A stretch of DNA of 64,000 nt from Limnomonas spitsbergensis (GCA_037349105.1 JAYJMM010000083.1:558001-622000); one strand, 5' to 3'. Counted from the stretch's first letter, positions 10,501-49,740 are shown. A program made the numbers and translations. The notes: generated by a model from the letters alone, not told the origin.

Positions 10501-13500
10501 TGCAGCTGCCATGGGTCTGATTGGGACCAAACCTGGACCGGCAGCCCAAGTAGCTTGGCTCGCCACTCCTGGGCCTCCAGCCAGAGGTATGAGTGTAGCT
10601 GACGTGCAGCTGTGTCGCAACAAATAAGCAGTGTGTGGAGGATCAGCAGACAGAGGGTATGCATGGCGTTACTTCATCTTGTCAGAGATAATTGTGTGGG
10701 CGCTGAGTTCGCGGTCAGTGGGCCACCGCCGAGGCTCCGATTGGGGCTCAACCGTACCTAGCCGGCAGCCGAAAGCACCATGCCTGGCCGCTCATGTGGC
10801 CTACGGCAGAAGCAGCATGCCTGGCCGCTCATGTGGCCTACGGCAGAAGCAGCATGCCTGGCCGCTCATGTGTCCTACGGCAGAAGGCCTGACCTGTAGC
10901 AGAAATGTAGTCAAGCTAAACAACAAGGAACGCTGCATATTCCCCCTGCCTTGCTTGCGTGCCTTGCTTGCGTGCCTTGCTTGCGTGCCTTGCTTGCGTG
11001 CCTTGCGTTTTAATTTGCAATGAAATAAAGAAAGAAAACTACGCCTCCATGGGCGTGAGGGTTAAGGAAACAGCGCGGCATGGGCCTAGGCCGCGTCCGC
11101 ACCGTTACCATATAACGTTTCAACCTGCAATGCTTGCGTTCGCCTGTGTGTTCCAGGAGGTTGAGGACACCTTCCTGGAACTGCTCGAACGCGGGGCTGA
11201 CATCGAGACAGATGTCTGGTCGAACATCAAGACAGTGCTGCCAATGGAGGTGAGGGTGCAGGGCATGGTAGCACCATAGGGCATGATACGGCGCAATACG
11301 GCGCAGGTTCAGCCGGATTGTACCAACTAAGTCCACGATACGGCACAATATGGCTTGATACGGCACAGGTTCAGCCGGATTGTGCTACCATGTGCAGGGG
11401 TGGCCATCCCAAGGGGGTCTGCTGCACACTGAAAGCAACACAGGGCACATGAGCATTGCAGTCACTCTGTGGGAGGGGGGAGGAGGCCGGGTTGGAGGTG
11501 TCAGGCGATGGCGATGGCAGGGAGGCGTTTTGTTAGCAGTGATAAGTGCACTGGCTGGTTGGAGTATGAACAGGAAGAGGGTGGTTGGCACTCATAATGA
11601 TGTGTTTTTTATGGTGGGCTGAGGTTTTTACCTTATCATCCAAAACACATTTATCCTCAAGAGTTTGGTCCCCCTGGTGCTGGCTTGACGCAGTGATGCC
11701 ACTTTTCAGTAGTTGCTCCCCCTGTTTGACAAGCTGAGCTCTCAAACAAGGGAAGGTGCTGACGTTGTCTTCAACGGGTGGTGTTATTTGTTACGGTGTT
11801 ATTTTAAGGGCACTCTCCCTAAAGCTCCGTATTCTCCTGCGGGAATTAGCTCCAAGGCTCAAACACCCTCAGGGTTGTCTCCCTCGATTCGAATGAAATT
11901 GAATGTAGTGGACGTGTTTATTTGCAGACAGTTTTATTTAGTGGTTACCGGACCACCTTTGATGGATTGTGCTGCGGCCACCCCTGGGCTGATTGACACC
12001 AAACCTGGACCGGCTTCCGCTTGGTAGCCCGAGCAGCAGGGCTGGCCAAGCCAGGGGCTGGTGGCCGTAGGCCACAGTGTAGCTGAAATGTAGCTGAAAC
12101 TGATGCAAGAACACTGTTTGCAGATTGCCCACATGCTTTCGGAGATGATTCCGGAGCTTCCAAGCAAGAAGCCTCCAAGCAAGATTGCAGATTGCCAACA
12201 TGATGTCATAAACGATTAAACCATGCACCCCAAACCCTGCAGATTGCCAACATGCTGTCGGAGATGATTCCGGAGCCTCCAAGCAAGATGCCGGTGGCTG
12301 TGGACTATGCGGACGTGAGCGATGAGCCGACTGTCACGTATAGCAAGGGGGACGTTGCAGCCAGCCAGATCTGTGAGTGATGAGCATGGTAGCGTGCATG
12401 CACGATACGGCATGATACAGCACAGGTTTAGCCGGATGGTACCACCAAAGAAGGCACTCTGCAACACAAGTTAAGTCGGATTATGCCATCATGTCTATGA
12501 GTGATGAGTAGCTTGGACTGTCAGTTAAGGGAGGTGATGGTTTAGCACGCCCTTGTCGAGGCTGAATGGAGTCGAGGGAGGTGATCAGTGATGCACATTT
12601 CATATTTCGGTATTAATTAATATTTCGCCCAGGTGTGTAAAAATATGAAATTGAGTGAAATGTTTTGAGGGCCGAGGCGAAGCCAAGGTGGGGGGGATGC
12701 GGGGGGGCGCCCGAGCCCCCCCGCTCAGGTGATGGTTTGGCGCGCCCTTGTCGAGGCTCAATGGAGTTGAGGGAAGTTCGCCTTGGAGGACATACTCAAG
12801 TGCGTGATGGGATGCGCTCTGCTCCATGCATGCATGCATGCATGCTCACACGCCTCATTTATTTTTGTAACACCTTGATGCAGTCATGCACTGGCCCGGA
12901 GCCAAGGGAGCATGGACGGCAATAGCACACATTGACATGGGCTGATGTTACCTGATGTTACCTGCAACTGGTGCCCAAGGCTGGCCACAACCTTGGCCTC
13001 TGGCCAGAGGCGGGAGTGTAGCTGACGTGTACCTGAGTCTCCCCCAAAAGAAACACTGACCTGCACCCTCATCTCCTACCGTGCAAACACACGCGCAGCA
13101 TCGGGCATCTCTGAGATCCGCCTGGCGGTTTCGGGGCTGAAGGGCGCGCTCGAGGACATCCGCACCAATGTGGATCCAGCCAAGGTGGAGGCTCGGGGCA
13201 CTATAGTGGTGCTTTGTTTATTTAATTATTTGGTCTGCGCCAGGTCTCCTTTGGAGGGGTCGCCAGGCAGCTAATTTTTTTTTGAAGGTAAACAAAAAGT
13301 TGTGTATGTTTTGCTGATGGGAAGCAAACCATGAACGGCCTTCGGCCAGTGGCCCAAGCGAAAGGATTATTGCACCTGGACCAGGATGCAGGCATGTAGC
13401 TGGACTGAAGGTACCCAGGCACATACTTGCATACACTTAATCACTGTCGGGAGCTGAACCATTTCAGTTGGGCCCAGTTGTGACGTCAAGCACTACTGTA

Positions 13501-15097
13501 AATTTGATTTGCCTTCCCTCGGGTATAAATTAATAAATAATTTGCATGCAGGTAAGTTCCTCAGGGCACAATTTCGACAAAAACTCCTAATTTCTGACTG
13601 GAAACTGGTTTCAATGATAGGTTGATATTATTTTAATGTATCCCTCAACCCCAAACAACGATATTTATGAGGGAAGGCAAATCAAATTTACAGTAGATAA
13701 ACTCTTTTATTTTTGCTCTCTGCTCAGGCCTCCATGATGCGATTGAACCTGCGCGAGGCGCGTGACCAGCTAGCGAGGCGCCTCAACGAGGTGGCCAACG
13801 ATGCCAACGCGGACGACAACATTGCCTCTGCCATGCGCGAAGCGGCCATCCTGCTTGACGAGGTGCGAGCCTAGGTGGTTCATTGTTTATTTCAGTGGAC
13901 ACCAGACCACCTTCAAGAAGCCGCTGAGCTGCCGCCGCTGGGCGAATGAGAATTGGGGACCCTGTCCTTGACTGGCCTACGGCTTGAGGCTTGTGCAGCA
14001 GGGCTTCCTACTCCAGATGCCCCCGCCCTGGACGTAGGCCATGGCTTAGGGTTTAGGGTTAAGATTTTTTTAACCCTAAACCATAAACCCTAAACCGCTA
14101 AATTTTAGTTGAAGCATCCCCTAAACGGTGGAGTGTCGGGGTTTGACTTGGCAAAGACTATGAGCTCTGCTGAAGCAGGAGGCATAAGGTACCGCTTGAC
14201 CATATCAGCTCTATCTCGAAGAAGGTTAGCCCGCTTACGACATTCTACGGGGCACTTCCAAGGAAGCGCCAGACATTTCCCCCGCTAAAATCTGGAACAC
14301 GATAAATGAACCTTGGTAGGGTTCGTAACTGCAAACGACAGGGTGAGCTACCACAAAGTGACACATCACAGAGCCCACCGGGGACTCTGCTCTATAACTC
14401 GGAGGGGAGGAGGGATTTGAGGAAGGCAACAAAAATCCTGTTACACGATAACTGCCGAAGCCCCTTGAGTGATATGGCTTGTCAGTGGCGTCCATTGTCT
14501 GTCATGTCAATGACGTTACACTTCTGGGCCCTGCTCAAACTGGCTCGGCCGCGTGGGGGCCTATCTAAAGAGTTGGGAGGAAAGATGGAAACAAACACAA
14601 TGGGGCAGGACAAAAGAAAGGCGGGAATAGTGGAAAATAAAGGTCCATTGTCTGTCATGTTTGTGCCGGAAAATAAATGTAGTCTTTGCTACCGCTGCTG
14701 GCTTTATGAATCAGAAAGCTGTGGCTAGTGGTAACTAATAAAAGCAGCTGCGAAAAATCTGTGCTGAGTGTTAATGATGTCACGCCTCTGGGCCCTGATC
14801 TAAAAGGCTCAGCTGCGTACCTTACTATCTGGTTGGAAACAAGTGGGAAGATGAGAAAGGAAGAGAGGGAGAAAAGCAGATAGTGCACACCAGCGCTGTG
14901 CGGCCTAGACCCTAAATCCTTTGCCCTAAACTCTTAAACCTAAAAAAAAGGAGCTGCCCGCCCGGTTCTATTAGCGTAGCGGATCAAGCTTTGCGGCGAT
15001 TAGGATGCATGGTCATGGCATAAGTCTCTCTTATTGAGCTGATGAATATTTTGTTGCCCTCTTCTTGTAGGTCAATGCTCAATTCTTCTCCGAGTAG
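7566..15097 (+). CDS. Probable plastid-targeted alpha-helical protein of unknown function
   Basis: Eight exons assembled from codon bias, splice sites and matching phases: 7566-7665, 7905-8016, 9358-9436, 11157-11249, 12243-12372, 13099-13184, 13728-13862, 15071-15097 (TAG stop). The product is 253 aa. Residues 1 to about 25 (MSLLLSKRFCATASAGRCSR) have Ser, Arg and Ala but no acid, like a chloroplast transit peptide. Residues 34-70 contain KTPFDLLAFGPRASTGAL; residues 70-125 are charged and strongly helical (ERVMELVQDPRPMEEKREV); a Pro-rich linker near 135-145 precedes a second helical region (195-250) with LREARDQLARRLNEVA. No membrane span or catalytic motif is seen and I do not recognise the family. 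The head of exon 3 is repeated seven times upstream, its tail once downstream, and the head of exon 5 once. An intermediate exon in the 1.7-kb intron 3 cannot be excluded. Confidence 0.75.
8648..9384. repeat. 105-bp tandem array carrying the acceptor and head of exon 3
   Basis: Seven units at exact 105-bp spacing (for example CATGCTGGTG at 8707, 8812, 8917, 9022, 9127, 9232, 9337). Every unit contains GCATGCAG followed by the first 16 bases of exon 3 (TCAGACAGACATGGAG); only the last unit continues into real exon. Because 105 is divisible by 3, long open frames appear on both strands but they are artefacts of the repeat. Confidence 0.85.
9555..9600 (+). repeat. Duplicate of exon 3 tail and donor (unknown plastid gene)
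   Basis: GGAGGTGTTGCTGAAG followed by GTAGGTGGCCCATG repeats the real exon end and donor at 9421-9450 (GTGGGTGGCCCATG) about 140 bp further downstream. Confidence 0.75.
9951..10141 (-). mobile_element. Family B element
   Basis: Near-complete inverted copy, with CAGTGCTTATTTTAG at the left and CATTAAAATAA at the right, in intron 3 of the unknown plastid gene. Confidence 0.6.
10459..10633 (+). mobile_element. Family B element
   Basis: Core GATTGGGACCAAACCTGG and GTGTAGCTGACGTGCAGC are visible; left end degraded to AGTTTTATTTTCC. In intron 3 of the unknown plastid gene. Confidence 0.55.
10780..11012. repeat. Two minisatellites in intron 3 of the unknown plastid gene
   Basis: Three copies of a unit of about 37 bp containing CCTGGCCGCTCATGTG (10780-10884), then about five copies of the 13-bp GCCTTGCTTGCGT (10948-11012). 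Confidence 0.7.
11028..11113 (-). mobile_element. Family C SINE-like element with (TTTC)n tail
   Basis: Family description, read on the element's own strand: GGTAACG.GCGGACGCGGCC, then GCCGCGCTGTTTCC, CCTCACGCCC, GGCGTAGTTTTC and a TTTC-repeat tail. On the plus strand this copy therefore reads GAAAGAAAGAAAACTACG at its left and ends in CCGTTACCAT. Copies: 24765, 27778, 35778, 37903, 46957, 47760 and 56424 in this orientation; 39163 and 45145 opposite. Confidence 0.6.
11262..11393 (+). repeat. Family D dimeric GATACGGC element
   Basis: Complete dimer starting GGCATGGTAGCACCA and ending TGTGCTACCATG, 13 bp after exon 4 of the unknown plastid gene. Confidence 0.6.
11928..12115 (+). mobile_element. 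Family B element, GGTTACCGGACCACC subfamily
   Basis: Closest relatives in the window are 29651, 41705, 45536 and 61752, all with GTGGTTACC-type ends. It stops 1-2 bp before the duplicated head of exon 5. Confidence 0.65.
12120..12200 (+). repeat. Duplicate head of exon 5 (unknown plastid gene)
   Basis: GCAG plus ATTGCCCACATGCTTTCG and the following Ser-Glu-Met-Ile-Pro-Glu codons repeat the acceptor and first ~45 bases of the exon starting at 12243. A second, shorter copy (ATTGCCAACATGATGTC) follows and the frame then hits a stop. Confidence 0.8.
12388..12494 (+). repeat. Family D dimeric GATACGGC element
   Basis: Begins 15 bp after the donor of exon 5 of the unknown plastid gene. Confidence 0.5.
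13213..13425 (+). mobile_element. Family B element, degraded
   Basis: TTTGTTTATTTAATTATTTGG left end, CTTCGGCCAGTGGCCCAAGC and CATGTAGCTGGACTGAAGG are recognisable; the central core has been replaced. Confidence 0.35.
13494..13695. mobile_element. 202-bp TIR element (MITE, copy 1), probable TA target duplication
   Basis: A perfect 27-bp terminal inverted repeat at 13494-13520 and 13669-13695 (left end TACTGTAAATTTGATTTGCC) encloses an AT-rich non-coding interior. The outermost TA at both ends could be a TA target-site duplication, as in Tc1/mariner-derived MITEs. The second copy is at 56674-56870. Confidence 0.85.
13885..14035 (+). mobile_element. Family B element, truncated
   Basis: Left end TTGTTTATTTCAGTGG, then ACCAGACCACCTTCAAG and GTGCAGCAGGGCTTCC; the right end is missing. 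Immediately after it lies a TTTAGGG/CCCTAAA hairpin (14045-14097). Confidence 0.45.
14045..14097. repeat. Inverted telomere-type repeats
   Basis: TTAGGGTTTAGGGTTAAG, a short T run, then AACCCTAAACC-type repeats: two telomere-motif blocks facing each other, in intron 7 of the unknown plastid gene. Confidence 0.7.
14507..14610 (+). repeat. SINE-like family A copy
   Basis: TCAATGACGTTACACTTC head and CTCGGCCGCGTGGGG core. A diverged second copy follows at about 14770-14850. Confidence 0.55.
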
Positions 15098-18000
15098 CGC
15101 CTCCAGCTAGTACCGGAGCACTTCAAACTTCCACTGAATCGCCTACCTTGCCGAACATCTGGACATCTGCAAGACCTTGTTATCAACATGGTTTGCATCT
15201 TTAGGCTGTTGTATGACATGCTGAACTACTGGAATCTAGTTACTAATCGGACTGGATGCCATACTATAATCTCTTGGTACTTTCTACAAGGACCCTATCA
15301 ACGAGTCATGGGGCAATCCATGAACAGTTTACCACATATCAGCGTATTATTACTGTAGGGCTCAAACGTGTAACGTCATTGACTAATAGGACCGTGGCAA
15401 TCAGTTTCTATTGGGGTTTGGGGCGACTCGGTAGACTCGGTGGGGGGGGGGGTGTTCGGTTCGCCCCAACATTTTCGGCATGCTGGCGTACACCCCACGA
15501 GTTCGTTGCACCCATTGCATTTTGTGGGGGCTATTTTGTGGCGGCCAAATAAGGGCGATTCCCATTCAACGATCTTCGAAACAATGACGCCTGGCACAAA
15601 CGTTGCAGTCCCTGGTATTTACCAGTGATTATTTTTAGTGATGTCCGCGATTTATTGGTGGGTACTGAAATGTTCGGAAACAAGCGCCGCATGCGCGAAA
15701 AATCTCGATTCTCAGCTTTTTTCGCTCGTATTCGGTGCATTTCGGTACTGAGCGGGTCCGTTGATCTCATGATCAATAAGTGTTCGGTACCTACCGTTTT
15801 TCGGTACGAGTCGAACCCGGTACCGACTAAACAAATCATTAGAATTGACTGTAGTACGTACCCTCATGCAAGCGGACATGCATCCTTGGCGCCATAGGTT
15901 GTAGCTTGGTGTCCCCTCCACCAAACTGGACCTACCCTTTCAATTTCTTCATTGGCGGTGGAGCGACCACCCGGGTGGCCACCCCGACAAAAGACTTTTT
16001 AACTAAGTACAGGAAACTCGAGAAAGGCGATTGACAGCTTGAAAGAAAGTGAAGGGCTTAACACCTCGATGCGACAATCGGCACAAAGTCTGCCATGGGC
16101 CCATCCTCCAGAATCGCGTGTCTGACATTAACAAGATGACGAGCCCAGAGAGCTGGCTCAGGGGGCAGGTGCGCAGTGCTGAGTGTGGGCAGCTCGCTCG
16201 TAACCTGTGCCATGGAGCACTCAGACCTGCGGGGTGGAGGTGGTTGATCGGGGTTGATGGTTTAGGGGCAGGTTCAGGCGTGGTCGGGAGCACGAGGGCA
16301 ACATGCTTGCTTTCTACCACCACGGGCACGATTCCTACAGCCGCTTCACACTGCTGAAGGCATTACTATCCAGTATCACCATACATGTGTAGCCGGCTAG
16401 CCGCATGCAGCTGCATGTGCCATGTCTGCCCACGCACCTCCATCAGCCAAGGGGTGCAGCTGGACGCCCTTCCTCGCGTAGGGGCCGTGCACCAGATGAC
16501 AGGCGCGAGTGCAAACCAACAGACAGGAGGCATGTGTGAGTGTCAGTGGAGTGCAATATGCCATGCATAATCAACAACTATGCTGGACCTGGCTATGGCA
16601 TACACCAAGTCACCAACCTCAGTATTCTGAGAGAGAAACGCGTCCTGTGTGAAACGCGTCCATCCTCACCTACTCCGTAGCCGTCTCCTCAGGCCCCAAC
16701 ATCGCTGGCAGCAGCACGTGTCACGCTACTGACCACTGCACCTTCCCCTAATGTCGGCCGTGCGGATTGCGCCGAGACGCACACAAGCACACTGCTATTT
16801 TTTGCTGGTTCGGCTCCTTGCCTGCGAAAAGTCGGAAGCTCCGCTCCGTGACCGGTGCTATCAAGAGCGATGTGACATCTTCAAATCTTGGAAGGTCCGC
16901 CTCAAAGCCGTGACCGGTCCAATCAAGAGGATCATGAAACCTAGGAATACCTTATATATGCCAGTGACATTCCAGGAATTTACCATTGTTGGCCGTCATC
17001 GTTTTGTGTGGCTCGATATATCAAGCCGCCGAGCGCCCTGAAATAGCGGCAACAGGAGCGAGCTTAGTTGAAATCTCGTCGCGTCTTAGTTGCCGTCACC
17101 GCCTCACCGGCCCTCGGTTTCTCAGAAACGTGCTTTTGGCATCCGATCCCAAGACTGATTCAAGGTGAACAGCAGCCACTCAATGTTGGTAGAAAGGTTG
17201 CACGACAACCTGTTGACTTCCTTAAAAAAAACTGCATGCGGTGGGGCCTGGTGCAGCAAGCTCTGTGCGGGAGTCAAATCACCATCCCAGCCGACGGAAG
17301 GCCTCTGGCTCTACCTTAAGACTGAACCGATTGGGTCAGATATGCTGCTCCCTGCCTGGCTAGCCAAAGGTGATCTGGTTCGCACACTAGTACGATAAAC
17401 ATGATACCTGGATACCTGCTTTTTAGTATACAGAAAAACTCACAGTTTCAAGTAGGGACTGACAACCAGAGTGCATTATCAGAAGGCTGTGATAATGAGA
17501 AATATTTTAATAATTATTACTAGTGGAAATACCTGTTTGTATGACTTAATTGCAGGGGCAGCCAGCTTGTTTGTCATGCATGCATGTTGTCCTATACTCC
17601 TATTCCACTACTACGAAGCATGGTGCTCGAGTAACCCAGTGTTGCGTCGTGCATGCAGGATGCTGAACGGCTTACCACTGAGGCGGCTAAATAATGCTTG
17701 CTGTGCGCCCTACTCGTGGAACGCCAGCAGGTACAGCAGGTGGAGCTTGCCTGTCCAGCCGCTCTAAAATTGTATCAGGCAGGCGAGGGGACAGAAGCAA
17801 ACTCATGAAACTTGGGACACGGGTCAATGACGTTACACCTTCAGGCCATGCTGAAATATAACTCGGCCACGTCGGCAAACAAAAAGGCAGCTAGGAAAGT
17901 CAAGGGAGAAGGCAGAAGAGGGAAGAAAGGATAGCATGCAAGTTGACCCACCAAACAACAAGAGCACAAAGTTCTGGCAAACCGTATCCCCTGCCCTTGA

Positions 18001-18984
18001 AGACACTGGTCTTAAAAAGCTCAACTTCCAGTTGCACACAACCAAGGTCAGTCCCCCACCCCAGCCTGCGGGCTTCCTGACGTCCTGTCTGGTTGGGAGG
18101 AAAAAGGAAAGGAACTAAAGGGCTAGAGGAAAGACAGAGAGGAGCACAAAGAGTAAAGAAAAATACCCCTTCAGACAACGGAAACACAGGTACTCAGGAG
18201 ACTTGGTGGTTGGTAACAAGGAGTTACCGCCGCCCCCAAGCAAACCGCCCCCCCTTGCTGCATACGAAGGGACTGGAGGTGGACTGCTAGACTCAGCCAG
18301 GTGGTCTATTAGAAGTTACAACGCTGATCTGGGCTGCCAATTGAGGGGTGTGGGCTGCTGGAGTTTCCACACCTCCGCGACATCAATTACTGCCTTTCTT
18401 GTTTCCTGCTCGCCTTTTCTCGGCTGGCGACAAGGGCCACATGCGCACCCGGGCTGTTTTTTGTGTTCGCGTCTCCGGGTTTTGGACTTTTAGGGTCAAG
18501 TTGCCTGTCTCACACCTTGTTGAGTCCAGCAAACAAATTAATTCCTGGTATATCACAGGAACATGCAGGCATGCTCAAATGTCTGGGCTGTGGGTGAAGT
18601 GCGAGCAAAACATATTTCGAATGTTTTCAATGCCCCAGCGTGCTAGATCAACTTAAGGAACGGGGATGGGCAGGTCCTCCGAACAGTGTTAGAGACTTCT
18701 TCCAGTTGTACCGGGGCAGGCTTGGGTGGGATCCCTTGGCTTTTTTGAATTTGACGTGGTATATATCGTTGAGGCGTCGACGTTTTTCAGAGACTGGACC
18801 TTCCTTTGTCTTTCTTTTCCAGCCTTTTGTTTGTCCCAGACTTTATTTCCCTATTTTCCTCCTTTTTACCTGCCCTTTTGTCTTTCCTTCTTACGTTCCT
18901 CCCAAAACATTTAGTTAGACGCCCACGCGGCCAAGCCTTTGCGATCATGGCCCAGAGGTGTAACGTCATCGACCTATTTCCAAT

Positions 18985-19470
18985 GAGCAAGGTGGTTCAG
19001 CAAAACGCTGACCGAAGCTGCTTACCGGGGGTGGTATATGCTGTTGCAGCCTCCACACTTCCAGAAAAACATATCTATCATGGAACCATTGTAAAGGAAC
19101 ATAACATGAACATGCAGGTGTGCTCAAAATGGCAGGGCAATGGGTAACTTGCGAGACAAACATTTTTGAGATACCAAGGTGGTTCAGCAAAACAGCCCCC
19201 CTAGCTGCCTAATGAGGGAGATGGGCTGCCGCGGCCTCCACACTTCCAGTACAACAATTTGATCATGGAACCATGCATTGTAAAAGAACGTTATGTGAAC
19301 ATGCAGCCATGCTCAAAATGGCAGGGCAGTGGGTAAACTGTGAGAAAAACAAATTTGAGCCAGCAAGGTGGCTGTGGAAACCAGACTCCCTGGCTGCCAG
19401 CCAAGGGGAATGGGCTGCTGCAGCCACCATACTTCCAGGACACCAAATTGATCATGGAGCCATTATAAAT
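18985..19470 (+). repeat. Three tandem copies of a ~190-bp unit
   Basis: AAGGTGGTTCAGCAAAAC starts units at about 18989 and 19180, and AAGGTGGCTGTGGAAACC starts a third near 19366. Shared blocks include CCTCCACACTTCCAG, ATCATGGAACCAT and GCTCAAAATGGCAGGGCA. An older, more diverged copy lies at about 18330-18640. The third ends in TATAAATAGAC. Confidence 0.7.
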
Positions 19471-19859
19471 AGACATAGATCTGTACATTACTGGTGCCTG
19501 GTGGCCTGCGGTGTGCACACAACAAGTGATGCACGGGTGTGTGCACATGGGTGCGTGTGCACAGGTAAAAGGAGCTGATGAAATGAGCATAATCTGTTGC
19601 TCACGGTGGTGTGCACGCGGGAAAGGTGAGACTGCATGTGGTGCTGCACTTGGGTGTTGCACGGGTGCCATTGCTGTACCGATGATGCCTCCCCACCACC
19701 GGAGACCAGAGCTGGTATTCGAATTCCATGTCGTATTTGTAATTCCACCCACACCCACACCCACGCACCCACACACACACTTTTTTTTCCTTACTGTGTG
19801 TTGGGCCCAGAAAAGGGGGGAAATGTGCGTGTGGGAAGGAGAGGAGAGGGAGGGGGAAA

Positions 19860-20140
19860 AGGGAGGACAAAAAGGGGAGGGTGTGCCACTGCCCCCTGGA
19901 GGGCTGGGACGTTCGCCACCGACCCTAGGGACGGAGGGCCGGGACGTGTGCCACCGACCCCCGGGAGGGCCGGGAGCTGTGTCACCGAACCCCGGGAGGG
20001 CCGGGACGTGTGCCTCCGACCCCCGGAAGAGCCGGAATGTGTGTCCCCGACCCCCGCCCGGGAAGAGAGGGATTAGTGCCACTGACCCGCGGGAGACCCA
20101 GGACTTGTGTCTCTGTACTCACCGACCCCCGGGAAGGGGG
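19860..20140 (+). repeat. GC-rich minisatellite
   Basis: About seven imperfect copies of a 33-40 bp unit built on GGGCCGGGACGTGTG and CCACCGACCCC. Open frames on both strands across it come from the repeat. Confidence 0.75.
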
Positions 20141-20659
20141 ACTCGCTACAAAAAGCAGGACAAAGCAATTATAACAATTCTTGCAAGCCTCAACCACTAC
20201 AAAGAAAAGTGGCTCCATCCCATAAGTGTGCCATTGATATGAACATATGCCATGAAGTGTCACAAGCTTAGTTTCACATCACAAAATTAATCAGGCCACT
20301 CGGCACACAAACAAAGGAAACACCTATCCTGCCAGTATACCCTCCACACGGGACTTGCGACAAAGGAGCCTACTTATTCATGATGCAAGCAGTACAAGGC
20401 TACGGAGCTACGGTTCTAAGGCTAACAAGTAAGAACCTTACATCTGTTGTCTGCTGCGGCGCCGTACCCGAACATGAATGTGTTCGGGTGCGGCCTTATA
20501 TCCGGAATTCCGGATATAAGTGGAATTGCATTTCCTGCATTTTCAGTCAGCGTGGATGAACTAAGCCTCGCCCAACCAAATAAGCCGCCACCGGAATGTG
20601 ACCCGCGCAACGCCCTAGTGGAAATGTGGAATTGGGCCCTTTTACAACCCCTTCCCTCG

Positions 20660-21700
20660 ACACCTCACCGTTCTTTCTGTTCTAACCGTCCTAACCGTTC
20701 TTGCCGTTCTGGCTATTCTGACAACCCTTTTGTCCACACCTTGCCATTCCAACTGTTCTAGACGTTCTAGCCGTCCTGGCCGTTCTGGCAAACCACTTCC
20801 CTCGACCCCTCTCCAGTTAAGTCGTTCGAACCGTTCAAGACGTTCTTGACGTTCTTAGACGTTCCGGCCGTTCTAAAAAACCCTTCACTATAGACATTGC
20901 GGTTCTAAGTTCTAACCGTTATGGCCGTTCCCACCAGCGTTCCGACGACCGATCTGGCCGTTCTGACAACCCCTTCCCTCGACCCCTCGCCATCATAGCC
21001 GTTCTACCCATTCCCGCCATTCTAGCCGTTCTGGCCGTTCTGGTCGTTCTTTAGGGTTTTAGGGTTTAGGGTTTAGAAACACCAAAACGGTCAGAACAGT
21101 CCTGACTGTTCTGAAGAACGGCTAGACAGGCCAGAACGGCGAGATACCAAGGGCTTTCAACTGTAAAGCACCAGAACGGTCAGAACGGCCAGAACGGCGA
21201 GGTACCTCGGGATTTCGACTTTAAAACACCAGAACGGCCAGAACAAGCAGAACGGTTAGAACGGCCATGGCGGCGAGATGCCCGGGGCTTTCGACTTAAA
21301 AACACCAGATCGGCCAGAACGGTTGAAACGGCCAGAACGGCGAGAACGGTCGGAACGGCTAGAGCGGCCATAACGCCGAGATCCCAAGGGGATTTCGACT
21401 AAAACGCATCAGATCGGTCAGAACGGTTATAACGGCCAGAACGGCGAGATACCCAGGCAAGGCTTTTGACTTAAAACACTATAACGGTCAGAACCCCTGG
21501 TCAGAACCAGGAGTCAGACCGGTCAGAACTCTTTGGCGAGATACCCATCCCCAAAGCTTTCGACTTTAAAATGCCAGACCGGTTATAACGGCTAGAACGT
21601 ACAGAACCCAGGGCTTTCGACTTTAAAACACCTGAACGGTCAGAGCGGTCAGAACGGCAATAACGATCAATGTCATCGTTCTTGAGAGGAAAAACAATGT
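20660..21700. repeat. Kilobase-scale inverted field of GTTCTGGCC-type repeats
   Basis: From 20660 to about 21050 the plus strand carries many CCGTTCTGG/ACCGTTCT words. From about 21070 to 21670 it carries the reverse complement (CCAGAACGG, CAGAACGGT), organised in units of 60-110 bp that include GCGAGATACC and TTTCGACTTTAAAA. A TTTAGGGTTTAGGG block marks the turn at 21050-21075. Confidence 0.75.
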
Positions 21701-21839
21701 TCTGGGGTTTTCAGTTTTGACTGAGAAAACAGCTATCCAATAGGTTCTGGGGTTAACGCTGACTTTAAGGGTGGGGCGCGGCGGGTTCTCTTTGGACCCG
21801 ATCATTCCCCGAGGTATGAAGGGGGGTGTTCCTGACTGT

Positions 21840-21875
21840 CCATACATACGGTATAGTCTCATACATACGGTATTT
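21840..21875 (+). promoter_or_regulatory. Direct repeat upstream of the branching enzyme start
   Basis: CATACATACGGTAT occurs twice, 22 bp apart, about 50-85 bp before the chosen start codon. It could be a tandem regulatory site; no known factor is assigned. Confidence 0.25.
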
Positions 21876-21925
21876 CTGTGGCGTATTCCTCCTCTTGCTG
21901 GTCTTTGTAATAATAGACAAGGCAA

Positions 21926-49633
<27,708 letters not shown>

Positions 49634-49648
49634 GGGGAAGCTCCGATG

Positions 49649-49740
49649 TCGATGACATAAGACCTGGGCCCGGCTCAAAAAGGCTAGGTCGCGTGGGCGT
49701 CCAGCTGTCCCATGGGGAGAAAATAAAAGGAACGCAAGGA
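49649..49740 (+). repeat. SINE-like family A copy in the SBE 3' UTR
   Basis: Starts about 16 bp after the SBE stop, sense orientation (CTCAAAAAGGCTAGGTCGCG). An A2-type SINE follows (49755-49845). Confidence 0.6.

Larger units (their letters stand above)
15098..21925. other. Gene-poor repeat-rich interval before the branching enzyme gene
   Basis: I find no supported exon here. It contains family A copies (about 17822 and 18912), an ancient tandem block (18330-19470), a CA-rich microsatellite (19740-19790), a GC-rich minisatellite (19860-20140), a perfect palindrome (20495-20520) and a 1-kb inverted field of ACGGCC/GTTCTG-type repeats (20660-21700). 15600-17570 shows nothing I recognise. Confidence 0.5.

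Noticed and set aside
19291..20242. Long overlapping frames rich in Pro, Gly and Arg on both strands
   Set aside because: They follow the GC-rich minisatellite and CA tract; no motif, no codon bias distinct from the repeat.
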